Shown here: positions 22,550 through 29,559 of the stretch, piece by piece
Layout of the letters: every line of letters begins with the position of its first letter
How positions within the stretch are numbered: position 1 is the stretch's first letter
DNA from: Opitutia bacterium
GTDB taxonomy: Bacteria > Verrucomicrobiota > Verrucomicrobiae > Opitutales > Opitutaceae
DNA length: 32,065 nucleotides
Assembly (NCBI GenBank): GCA_947442255.1
Contig: CANEVO010000044.1
Location: forward strand, 1 to 32,065
Direction: 5' to 3'
Notes under the pieces: model-generated
Told to the model about the DNA's origin: nothing
Seen by the model: the letters and a program-made list of their open reading frames with translations, nothing else
Database searches by the model: none
Made by a program: the position numbers and the translations under genes

Positions 22550-23545
22550 TTGACCCATCGTCCAAAAACACCACTGGAAAAGAGCGGATTGCATCCGCGG
22601 AACCGGCATCGGGCCCGCTACGACTTCTCGGCCTTGGTCCGCGTTTGTCCGGACCTCGAACGTTTCGTCGAACTCAATCCCTCCGGGGAGCCAACGGTGG
22701 ATTTCTCGGATCCGGCCGCCGTGAAATCCCTCAATCAAGCGCTGTTGAAACATCACTACGACGTTTCGGATTGGGATATTCCACCCGGTTATCTCTGCCC
22801 GCCCATTCCGGGTCGCGCCGACTACCTGCATCATCTGGCCGACTTGCTCGGCGCAGGCGAAGCAGCGACCGTCCCGCGGAGCCCGAAAGTCGCGGTACTC
22901 GACATCGGCATGGGGGCCAACTGCATTTACCCGATCCTCGGTGTCCGCGAATACGGCTGGCGGTTCGTCGGTTCCGACATCGACCCTTCCGCCGTCATCT
23001 GGGCCCGGCGACTCGTCGCCGCGAATCCGAATCTCAAGGGACTGGTGGATTGCCGGCTCCAGCCATCCCCGGCCGAAATCTTCCAAGGCATCGTTCAGCC
23101 CGGCGAAACTTTCGCGCTTTCGATGTGCAATCCGCCGTTCCACGCCTCGCCGGCGGCAGCCGCGGCCGGCACGTTGCGAAAACTGAGAAATCTGGGTGTC
23201 GGGAAAAATGCCAGACCGGTTTTGAATTTCGGCGGCCGGAGCAACGAATTGTGGTGCGACGGCGGCGAATCCGCGTTCGTCCGAAAGATGATCACTCAAA
23301 GCGCCCGGCAACCCGAACTCTGTGGTTGGTTCACCACCCTGATCTCGAAACGCGAAAATCTCCCGGCGGTCTATCGTGCCCTCAAAGCCGTTAACGCCGC
23401 CGAGATACGCACGATCGAGCTGGCCCACGGTCAGAAGCAGAGCCGGATCGTCGCCTGGCGGTTTCAGCGCAACCCGGCCGGCCGGTTGGCCGACCCGCGC
23501 GGAATTCACGGTTCCCGGATTAAGCCGCCAGCGGCCAAAGCCTGA
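22550..23545 (+). CDS. rlmF: 23S rRNA m6A1618 methyltransferase RlmF
   Basis: A 331-residue SAM-dependent enzyme that N6-methylates A1618 of 23S rRNA. The N-terminal signature SGLHPRNRHRARYDFSAL is characteristic, followed by DWDIPPGYLCPPIPGRADYL, the SAM-binding strand AVLDIGMGANCIYPILG, GSDIDPSAVIWA, and the adenine-methylase motif MCNPPFHAS. HGQKQSRIVAWRF near the C-terminus also fits. The start is a TTG at 22550; no ATG gives the conserved N-terminus. It converges with the oxidoreductase gene, with a small inverted repeat spanning the junction. Confidence 0.94.
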   Translation: MTHRPKTPLEKSGLHPRNRHRARYDFSALVRVCPDLERFVELNPSGEPTVDFSDPAAVKSLNQALLKHHYDVSDWDIPPGYLCPPIPGRADYLHHLADLLGAGEAATVPRSPKVAVLDIGMGANCIYPILGVREYGWRFVGSDIDPSAVIWARRLVAANPNLKGLVDCRLQPSPAEIFQGIVQPGETFALSMCNPPFHASPAAAAAGTLRKLRNLGVGKNARPVLNFGGRSNELWCDGGESAFVRKMITQSARQPELCGWFTTLISKRENLPAVYRALKAVNAAEIRTIELAHGQKQSRIVAWRFQRNPAGRLADPRGIHGSRIKPPAAKA

Positions 23546-23565
23546 ACAACTCCAAGGTTTCAGGC
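23540..23565. terminator. Inverted repeat at a convergent gene junction
   Basis: GCCTGAA and TTCAGGC form a perfect 7-bp stem with a 12-base loop between the convergent rlmF and oxidoreductase genes, covering the rlmF stop codon. It lacks a T-run, so terminator function, possibly bidirectional, is only suggested by position. Confidence 0.3.
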
Positions 23566-23568
23566 CGG

Positions 23569-24636
23569 CTACGCGAGCACCTCGGCAAGGGTCACTTCCC
23601 GTTTTTCCAACAGGGAGCGTTTGCCCGCCTCAAGGACGGCGATGACCTCCACTTCCTCGGCGATCGACACACTCTCCTTGCCCGTGCGCACCAGCGTGAC
23701 AAATCGATCGAGGAGGTACCAATAGAGGTCGGTGAGATTCGGCGTCAGGCTGCGCCAGCCCTTCGTGCCGTAGAGATTGAGCTGATAGCCCGCCCGCATC
23801 CACGGGCGCTCCGCCACCATCAGCATCAGATCGCGGCCGTTCTCAAACCGCACGCGTACGAGGTTACGACCGGGTTGGCCGACATTGACGCACGACACGG
23901 CGCCGCGCCCGAGGACCGCGTAGGCCATCTCCAGCGCATGGATTCCATAATAAACCAGCTCGCTGCCGCAAATCGTCGTGGCCAGATTGATATCTCCGAG
24001 CGACGGCACCTCCCGCGCCAGCGCCACGACGTCGGGCACGAAGCGCAGCGAACTGGCCGACATGAACGGCGTGCCGGTCTGCCGGGCGAGATCGGCGACG
24101 GCCTTCGCCTCCTTGGCGGTCATCGCCAGCGGCTTGTCGCACAGCGTCGGCACCCCTTTTCGCAGTGGCGTCAGCGCGTATTTCCATTGCGCCCCTGAGC
24201 CGTCGTCGACGATCAGCACCGCATCCACTCCTTCGGCACATTCGTCGGCACTGTCACAGACCGTCGGTATGCTGCATACATCCGCGAGCTGTTCCGCCGC
24301 CGCCTTGACCGGATCCCAGATTTTGACGATCTGCGCGTTCTCCAAGCGTTTCTTGGCGGCGACAAACGTCCCCGTAAACGCCTTCCGCTTCGTTTCGTCG
24401 AAGCCATTGCAAGAGGTCGCAAACGCGGTGCCATGATTCGAACCCAGTGTGCGCGGCGCGCCCATGTACCCGTACGTTGCCGCGGAAATAAGGCCGAGCC
24501 TGAGTTTCCGATTTTCGGCCGCACCCCGGAGAATCGACGGAAAGCTCAGCTGCGAAGCGAGCGCGCCGGCCACGAGGGCCGTGGAGGAATTTTTAAGGAA
24601 ATCGCGACGAGGGGAGTTTTCGGGATTCGAAGTCAT
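23569..24636 (-). CDS. Gfo/Idh/MocA-family oxidoreductase, Tat-exported
   Basis: The 355-residue protein starts with a twin-arginine signal (SPRRDFLKNSSTALVAGALA) and has the Gfo/Idh/MocA layout. The Rossmann part shows RLGLISAATYGYMG, AQIVKIWDP and VDAVLIVDD; the catalytic-lysine motif is LCDKPLAMTAKEA; the C-terminal half is the alpha/beta substrate domain. The usual GxGxxG is replaced by a looser ISAATYGYMG with a ~30-residue insertion after it (TLGSNHGTAFATSCNGFDET), so cofactor binding may be unusual. Tat-exported members that carry NAD(P) into the periplasm are frequent in Verrucomicrobiota and Planctomycetes and typically act on sugars. Substrate unknown. No operon partner: its neighbours are the convergent rlmF and a chrA-like gene 132 bases upstream. 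Confidence 0.88.
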   Translation of the reverse strand: MTSNPENSPRRDFLKNSSTALVAGALASQLSFPSILRGAAENRKLRLGLISAATYGYMGAPRTLGSNHGTAFATSCNGFDETKRKAFTGTFVAAKKRLENAQIVKIWDPVKAAAEQLADVCSIPTVCDSADECAEGVDAVLIVDDGSGAQWKYALTPLRKGVPTLCDKPLAMTAKEAKAVADLARQTGTPFMSASSLRFVPDVVALAREVPSLGDINLATTICGSELVYYGIHALEMAYAVLGRGAVSCVNVGQPGRNLVRVRFENGRDLMLMVAERPWMRAGYQLNLYGTKGWRSLTPNLTDLYWYLLDRFVTLVRTGKESVSIAEEVEVIAVLEAGKRSLLEKREVTLAEVLA

Positions 24637-24768
24637 GGGGGTAAATTTTGCTCACTTGGCCGACACTGCTAGGCCCTTTTCAGGCCCCGCATCGTTTCTT
24701 TCACAAGCCTATTGCTCACGCGGCAACGAATCGCGCCTGGCCGTCCGCGGGGTGGTCACCACCGCCCC

Positions 24769-26058
24769 CTACCGAGCCGCGAAACTCCAGCCCAACCCGA
24801 CCAGCCCACTCACCAGCACCACGGTAACGACGCCGACCTTGAATCGCTGCATCGCGAGGCAAGCCACACCCGCCACAACCACGGCAAACCAGTCCACTTC
24901 GGTCAGCATCCGACTCCGCGGGAAAAAAACATGCAAACCGAACCAGACCGCGAGATTCAACACCACGCCAACCACGGAAGCCGTCACGGCAGTCAAGGCG
25001 CAGCCAAGCCGGAGGTTGCCGCGCAACTGCTCGATGTGGGGCGCGCCCAGAAAAATCCACAGAAAGCACGGCACGAACGTCGTCCACGTCGTGATCAGCG
25101 CACCCAAGGTCGCCATCGCCAGCGGGCCCAGTGTCCCCGGCTGGTTCCAGCCGCCGAGAAACCCCACAAACTGCACGACCATGATCAGTGGCCCCGGCGT
25201 TGTTTCCGCCAAACCGAGCCCGTCCAGCATCTGCGAAGCCGTGAGCCAGCCATGATACTCCACGGCCTGCTGTCCGACGTATGGCAATACAGCATACGCA
25301 CCGCCAAACGTCACCATCGCCGCCTTGCTGAAAAAAACGCCCTCGCGCACCAGCACCCCATCCCATCCCTGCCACCAGCCCGCCACGATCACGGGCGCCC
25401 ACCAGAGGGCCAGCGAAATGAGCAGCACTTGGGCCGCTCGCCTCCAAGTCGGACGTAGCGCCGCTGCACCGCCCTCGCGGTGATCGCAGGCCTTCTCCTT
25501 TGGAAAACCAGAGTCGCCGCGCCCCCTCCGGAAACTCGCCAATCCGATCACCGCCGCGCCCACGACGATGGCGGGAAACGGCACGTGGAAAAAGAAAATT
25601 GCCAGAAACGCCGCTCCGGCCAGCGCCCACATCGCGGCGTCCTTGAGCGCCCGCCGCCCGATCCGGATCACCGCCACGGCCACGATTGCCGTCACCGCGG
25701 GCTTAAGTCCGTGGAAAATTGCGGCCACCCAGGGAACGGCACCGTGGGCGGCATAAACGTAGCTCAACCCCCAGAGCAGAAACGCCGACGGCAGCACAAA
25801 AAGCGCCCCGGCCACAATGCCTCCCCACATGCCATGCAGCAGCCAGCCGCAATAGGTCGCCAGCTGCGTCGCTTCCGGCCCCGGCAGCAGCATGCAGTAG
25901 TTCAACGCATGCAGGAAACGCTCTTCGCCGATCCATTTTTTCCGATCAACCAGCTCCGTGTGCATGATCGCGATCTGGCCCGTCGGTCCACCAAAGCTGA
26001 TGAAGCCCAGCTTCAGCCAGAACCGCAGCGCTTCGCGAAACGTGGGATGGGCCGGCAT
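24769..26058 (-). CDS. chrA: ChrA-type chromate transporter, two-domain
   Basis: I start at the ATG at 26058 (MPAHPTFREALRFWLKLGFI), removing 33 low-complexity residues from the longest frame. The 429-residue polytopic protein is a long-chain CHR family member with two homologous halves. The first has FGGPTGQIAIMHTELVDRKK and LPGPEATQLATYCGWLLHG; the second has TFGGAYAVLPYVGQQAVE and TPGPLIMVVQFVGFLGGW. A charged cytoplasmic linker (RRGRGDSGFPKEKACDHREG) joins them. Family members export chromate or act as sulfate-related anion carriers; no chrB or other resistance gene is nearby, so resistance cannot be inferred. Divergent from the phosphatase-like gene. Confidence 0.92.
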   Translation of the reverse strand: MPAHPTFREALRFWLKLGFISFGGPTGQIAIMHTELVDRKKWIGEERFLHALNYCMLLPGPEATQLATYCGWLLHGMWGGIVAGALFVLPSAFLLWGLSYVYAAHGAVPWVAAIFHGLKPAVTAIVAVAVIRIGRRALKDAAMWALAGAAFLAIFFFHVPFPAIVVGAAVIGLASFRRGRGDSGFPKEKACDHREGGAAALRPTWRRAAQVLLISLALWWAPVIVAGWWQGWDGVLVREGVFFSKAAMVTFGGAYAVLPYVGQQAVEYHGWLTASQMLDGLGLAETTPGPLIMVVQFVGFLGGWNQPGTLGPLAMATLGALITTWTTFVPCFLWIFLGAPHIEQLRGNLRLGCALTAVTASVVGVVLNLAVWFGLHVFFPRSRMLTEVDWFAVVVAGVACLAMQRFKVGVVTVVLVSGLVGLGWSFAAR

Positions 26059-26203
26059 CGGCGCAACGCAACCGGGGCTAGGGCCGTGTGACAAGTGACG
26101 AGTGCGCGCAAAAGCCGGTCGCCCGCCGAAACCGGTCCGCCATTTCCGGGATCGCACCGCTCACCCGCCCGCGCTCAACTGCATGCGCCCGGCTCACATC
26201 CCC

Positions 26204-27325
26204 ATGTCTCATCTCCCCTCCACGCTTCTGCTCCTCGTGGCCGTGATTTTTGCCACCGCGGCACGGTCCGCTTCGCCCTCGCCCGCACGCAATGTCCTGC
26301 TCGTCACGATCGACGGTCTTCGCTGGCAGGAGGTGTTTCGCGGCGCCGACGAAGCAATCCTAAATACCGAGTTTGGTGGCATTCCCGAAAAGGAAGTTGC
26401 TGCCGCCCGCGCCGCCGCGCTCGGACCGACCGCCGGCGAACGGCGGAAAAAACTGATGCCCTTCCTCTGGAACGAAATCGCGTTGCGGGGACAGATCTTC
26501 GGCAACCGCGATCGCGGCAGCCTGATGAACGTGACCAACGCCGAGTGGTTTTCCTACCCCGGCTACAACGAGCTGCTCGGCGGTTTTTCCGACCCGCTCA
26601 TCACGTCGAACGCCCCCATCCCGAACCGCAACGTCACCGTGCTCGAATGGTTGAACGGACGCGTGCCGTTTGCCGGCCGCGTCGCCGCCGCGGTGACGTG
26701 GCACGTCCTGCCCGCCATTCTGAACGTCGGCCGCAGTCGGTTGCCGGTGTGGGTCTCCAGCCGGAATCCCGGGCTCGCCGCCAAATCGCCCCGCTTCGCG
26801 GATCTCGATCGCTGGATGCAGGACATCCCGATCAAGGCGCGGGACGAGCACTACGACGCGTTCGGCTTTCGGGCCGCCCTCGCTGTGATCGAGGAACTGC
26901 AGCCCCGCGTCCTCTACGTCGCGCTCGGCGAACCCGACACCACGGCTCATCGGCGCCGCTACGACGCTTACCTCGAATCCATCACGCGCTGCGACCGCTT
27001 CATCCGCGAACTCTGGGAAAAACTCCAGTCGCTCGAACAGTATCGCGGCACGACCACGCTGCTCGTCACGACCGACCACGGTCGCGGCATGCAACCGGCC
27101 GATTGGATCAATCACGGCAAGACGACGCCCGGTGCGAGTGAAACCTGGCTGGCCGTACTCGGACCCGCCACCGCACCCCTCGGCGAGCGTACCGCTCACG
27201 GTCCGGTCATCTCCGCGCAAGTTGCCGCCACCCTTGCGGCAGCGATCGGCGAAGATTGGCGAGCCGCCGAGCCCCGCGCGGCCGCACCGATCCAGGACGC
27301 GTTGACCAGTTACTTCTCCCCCTAA
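26204..27325 (+). CDS. Alkaline-phosphatase-superfamily hydrolase, exported
   Basis: The ATG at 26204 gives a clean Sec signal (MSHLPSTLLLLVAVIFATAA, cleavage near RSA-SPS). The 373-residue product fits the type I phosphodiesterase/phosphoglycerate-mutase-like branch: metal-binding NVLLVTIDGLRWQEVFRGAD near the N-terminus, the nucleophile region VTNAEWFSYPGYNELLGGF, GEPDTTAHRRRYDAYL with Asp and His ligands, and TTDHGRGM. The final WINHGKTTPGASETWLAVLGP contributes the last metal His. It probably hydrolyses a phosphate or sulfate ester in the periplasm; substrate unknown. It is followed 97 bases later by a glycosyltransferase on the same strand. Confidence 0.88.
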   Translation: MSHLPSTLLLLVAVIFATAARSASPSPARNVLLVTIDGLRWQEVFRGADEAILNTEFGGIPEKEVAAARAAALGPTAGERRKKLMPFLWNEIALRGQIFGNRDRGSLMNVTNAEWFSYPGYNELLGGFSDPLITSNAPIPNRNVTVLEWLNGRVPFAGRVAAAVTWHVLPAILNVGRSRLPVWVSSRNPGLAAKSPRFADLDRWMQDIPIKARDEHYDAFGFRAALAVIEELQPRVLYVALGEPDTTAHRRRYDAYLESITRCDRFIRELWEKLQSLEQYRGTTTLLVTTDHGRGMQPADWINHGKTTPGASETWLAVLGPATAPLGERTAHGPVISAQVAATLAAAIGEDWRAAEPRAAAPIQDALTSYFSP

Positions 27326-27421
27326 TCGGACACCGCCGCAACGCTTCGAGTAGAAACGACCGTTCGACAGGGCTCGGTTTCAAAATTTCCAGCCGCATTC
27401 CGCTCATCGCCACCGCCATCC

Positions 27422-28735
27422 ATGGCCCGCATCGTCCTCGCCGCCCTTGGTTCGCTCGGGGATCTGCATCCCGCCATCGCCCTGGCACTCGGGCTGCGTG
27501 CCCGCCGGCACACCGTGATCATCGCGACGAACGAAATGTATCGGTCCAAGGTCAACGCCTTGGGGTTGGAATTTCATCCGCTCCGACCGGATCTGCTCGC
27601 TCACGGCGAACATATCATCGCGGAGATCATGGACGGCTACCGCGGATCCGAGCGCCTGCTGCGAAGACATCTGTTTCCCGCAGTGCGCGACATGCATGCC
27701 GACCTTGCGCCGATTGTCGCCACCGCGGACCTGCTCATCGCCAGCGAGCTCGTTTTCCCCGCCCCGATTTTCGCCGCCATCCAGGGCCTTCGCTGGGTTT
27801 CCTACCAACTGGCTCCGGTTTCGCTTTTTTCGTTTCACGATCCACCGCTGCTGCCGGCGCCCGCCGCGCTGCGCTGGCTGCAACGGGGCGGATGGCTGCC
27901 CCGCGTAGTCAAGCCCCTCGCCAAGTGGGTGTCGCATTCCTGGTGGCAGCCGATCCGCGAGTTTCGCGCCGGGCTCAGACTGCCACCGGGCGAACATCCG
28001 CTCTTCGAGGGCAAGTTCTCACCGCAACTCAACCTCGCCCTTTTCTCGTCCGTGTTGCAAGCGCCGCAGCCGGACTGGCCACCGCACACGGTGCAGACCG
28101 GGTTTTTGTTTTTCGACGAAGATACGGCCGCGGGTCCTGCCTCGCCCCTCCCGCCCGAGGTCGAAGCCTTTCTCGCGGCTGGCGAACCGCCGATCGTCTT
28201 CACCCTCGGCTCCGCCGCGGTCTATGTTGCCCGCGATTTCTACGCCGAGAGCGCTCGTGCCGCCGAACGGTTGGGCCGCCGGGCATTGCTGCTCCTCGGG
28301 AAAAATCCTCCGCCCGCAAATCTGCCCTCCACCACCCTCGCTTGGGACTACCTGCCCTACGCACGCATCTTCCCGCGCGCCTCGGTCGTCGTGCATCAAG
28401 GCGGCGTCGGCACCACGGCGCAGGCCTTGCGGGCCGCCCGGCCGATGCTGGTGGTGCCATTCGCCCACGATCAATTCGACAACGCCGCCCGGATCACGCG
28501 GCTCGGGGTCGGCCGCACCCTCGGACGTTCACGTTATCGGCTGCCGCACGTCGCGCGGGCGCTGGCCGGAATACTCGCCGACGAACACCAGGCCGCAGCG
28601 GCGATCGCGGTCAGCCGGCAACTGCGGGCGGACAAGGGTGTGGAGACGGCCTGCAACGCGATCGAGCGGCTACTTCGGGCCGACATCAAGGGGGCACACC
28701 CGCCCGACTTTCTTGATCCGCCCCAAATCGCATAA
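27422..28735 (+). CDS. GT1-type UDP/NDP-glycosyltransferase
   Basis: The 437-residue enzyme has the GT-B fold of macrolide/rhamnolipid-type glycosyltransferases (GT family 1). The N-terminal acceptor domain begins ARIVLAALGSLGDLHPAIAL, and the C-terminal donor domain has PPIVFTLGSAAVYVARDFY, then WDYLPYARIFPRASVVVHQG, GVGTTAQALRAARPMLVVPF and AHDQFDNAARITRLGVG. The HQGG...D/NQ motif is the nucleotide-sugar site. Candidates are sterol, lipid or natural-product glycosylation; RhlB-like enzymes are similar. No biosynthetic cluster surrounds it. No transmembrane segment is evident, so it is probably cytoplasmic or peripheral. Confidence 0.92.
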   Translation: MARIVLAALGSLGDLHPAIALALGLRARRHTVIIATNEMYRSKVNALGLEFHPLRPDLLAHGEHIIAEIMDGYRGSERLLRRHLFPAVRDMHADLAPIVATADLLIASELVFPAPIFAAIQGLRWVSYQLAPVSLFSFHDPPLLPAPAALRWLQRGGWLPRVVKPLAKWVSHSWWQPIREFRAGLRLPPGEHPLFEGKFSPQLNLALFSSVLQAPQPDWPPHTVQTGFLFFDEDTAAGPASPLPPEVEAFLAAGEPPIVFTLGSAAVYVARDFYAESARAAERLGRRALLLLGKNPPPANLPSTTLAWDYLPYARIFPRASVVVHQGGVGTTAQALRAARPMLVVPFAHDQFDNAARITRLGVGRTLGRSRYRLPHVARALAGILADEHQAAAAIAVSRQLRADKGVETACNAIERLLRADIKGAHPPDFLDPPQIA

Positions 28736-28775
28736 CCGATGAGCTGAAGTCCGCCGCCGGTCTCCCAACGATCGC

Positions 28776-29081
28776 TCAATCGACATTCATCAGCAATTCG
28801 ACCAGGATCATCCCCACGCCCGCAATCGTGGACAGCGAGGCGCAAAACCCGTAGATCCGCAACCGGCACCGCCCTTCGTCCTCGGTCAGCTTGCCGTCTT
28901 TCATCTGCTCCTCGATCGCGATTCTTTCCTGCGGCAGGCGCCAATGCAGCAGCATGCCAACGATCGTCAGCATCACCGCCGCGCCCAACGCGATTTCGTA
29001 GTTAAGCGAGAGCAAGAAATACGTCGCGACAACAGTCCCCGCGCCTTCGGTCAAAAGTCCGGTGATGGCCGCAATGATCAT
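28776..29081 (-). CDS. Small two-to-three-helix membrane protein
   Basis: A 101-residue protein that I do not recognise. It has hydrophobic helices at about 1-24 (MIIAAITGLLTEGAGTVVAT), 27-46 (LNYEIALGAAVMLTIVGMLL) and 78-98 (FCASLSTIAGVGMILVELLM). A charged loop between them (RLPQERIAIEEQMKDGKLTE) resembles the short EEQxKDGKLTE-type helices of stress-related membrane proteins, but no family can be named. Its ATG overlaps by four bases the stop of a possible 46-codon ORF, suggesting coupling. It converges with the glycosyltransferase gene. Confidence 0.7.
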   Translation of the reverse strand: MIIAAITGLLTEGAGTVVATYFLLSLNYEIALGAAVMLTIVGMLLHWRLPQERIAIEEQMKDGKLTEDEGRCRLRIYGFCASLSTIAGVGMILVELLMNVD

Positions 29082-29218
29082 GTCCGCATCGCACCACCCT
29101 GCGTCTCGCCGCCGACTTTCGAACCCGCCGGCCGTCGGGCATCCTTTCCGTCCATGCTGAAACCAGCCAACTTACTCCATTCGGCACGGGTGCGTTCGAG
29201 AGTGGGAAGCGCGGTCAT
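29078..29218 (-). CDS. Possible 46-residue ORF coupled to the membrane protein
   Basis: An ATG at 29218 opens a 46-codon frame: TALPTLERTRAEWSKLAGF, then SMDGKDARRPAGSKVGGETQ and GGAMRT. Its TGA overlaps the ATG of the membrane protein as ATGA. The predicted peptide is soluble and basic and matches nothing I know. Short length and GC-rich sequence mean chance is possible; the overlap geometry is the main support. Confidence 0.4.
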   Translation of the reverse strand: MTALPTLERTRAEWSKLAGFSMDGKDARRPAGSKVGGETQGGAMRT

Positions 29219-29367
29219 GGGGTGCTCGACAACATGGAAAGCAGGAAGCGAAGGGCCTCGTTCAACAAGGCAATACCCCGCAAGCGCGTAATTCTACGTA
29301 GGTCAGGGTTCTTGACGGCCGGAAGCTTGCCCCTGCCGTCGCACGGGCTCCGGTAAAATTTTTGCAT
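29215..29367 (-). CDS. Possible 50-residue ORF, first of a tiny overlapping chain
   Basis: ATG at 29367 lies in a locally AT-rich patch (29354-29390) and is preceded by AAAAGA, a plausible ribosome-binding site. The peptide (QKFYRSPCDGRGKLPAVKNP, then DLRRITRLRGIALLNEALRF, LLSMLSSTP) ends in an amphipathic helix. Its TGA overlaps the next ATG as ATGA, giving two consecutive four-base overlaps into the membrane protein. The 190 bases upstream, to the start of the cytochrome-domain gene, show no other feature. Coding status is uncertain. Confidence 0.3.
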   Translation of the reverse strand: MQKFYRSPCDGRGKLPAVKNPDLRRITRLRGIALLNEALRFLLSMLSSTP

Positions 29368-29559
29368 TAATCTTTTCGACAATTCCGAACGGTCGACGGC
29401 CGCACGATTGCGGTGGCCGGTCGCCCCGAGCCCTCCGCCAGGAAGTCGCGCAGAAAGAATTTCTGGCCCCCGCACGAGCCCGCCGGTATGCACGGCACCG
29501 TGCGCCACGAATCGGCTTTACGTTCCTGATGTCGAGCCGGCCAGGGCAAATCATCCTGC

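Noticed and set aside
22364..23509. Minus-strand ORF of 381 codons opposite rlmF
   Set aside because: Antisense to an unmistakable RlmF sequence; no domain in the antisense product.
24769..26058. Chromate resistance island
   Set aside because: Only a chrA-type transporter is present; no chrB, metal regulator or mobile element accompanies it.
27256..28716. Plus-strand ORF of 486 codons overlapping the phosphatase end and the glycosyltransferase
   Set aside because: Out-of-frame shadow, Arg/Pro/His-rich, while the overlapping frame carries all GT-B motifs.
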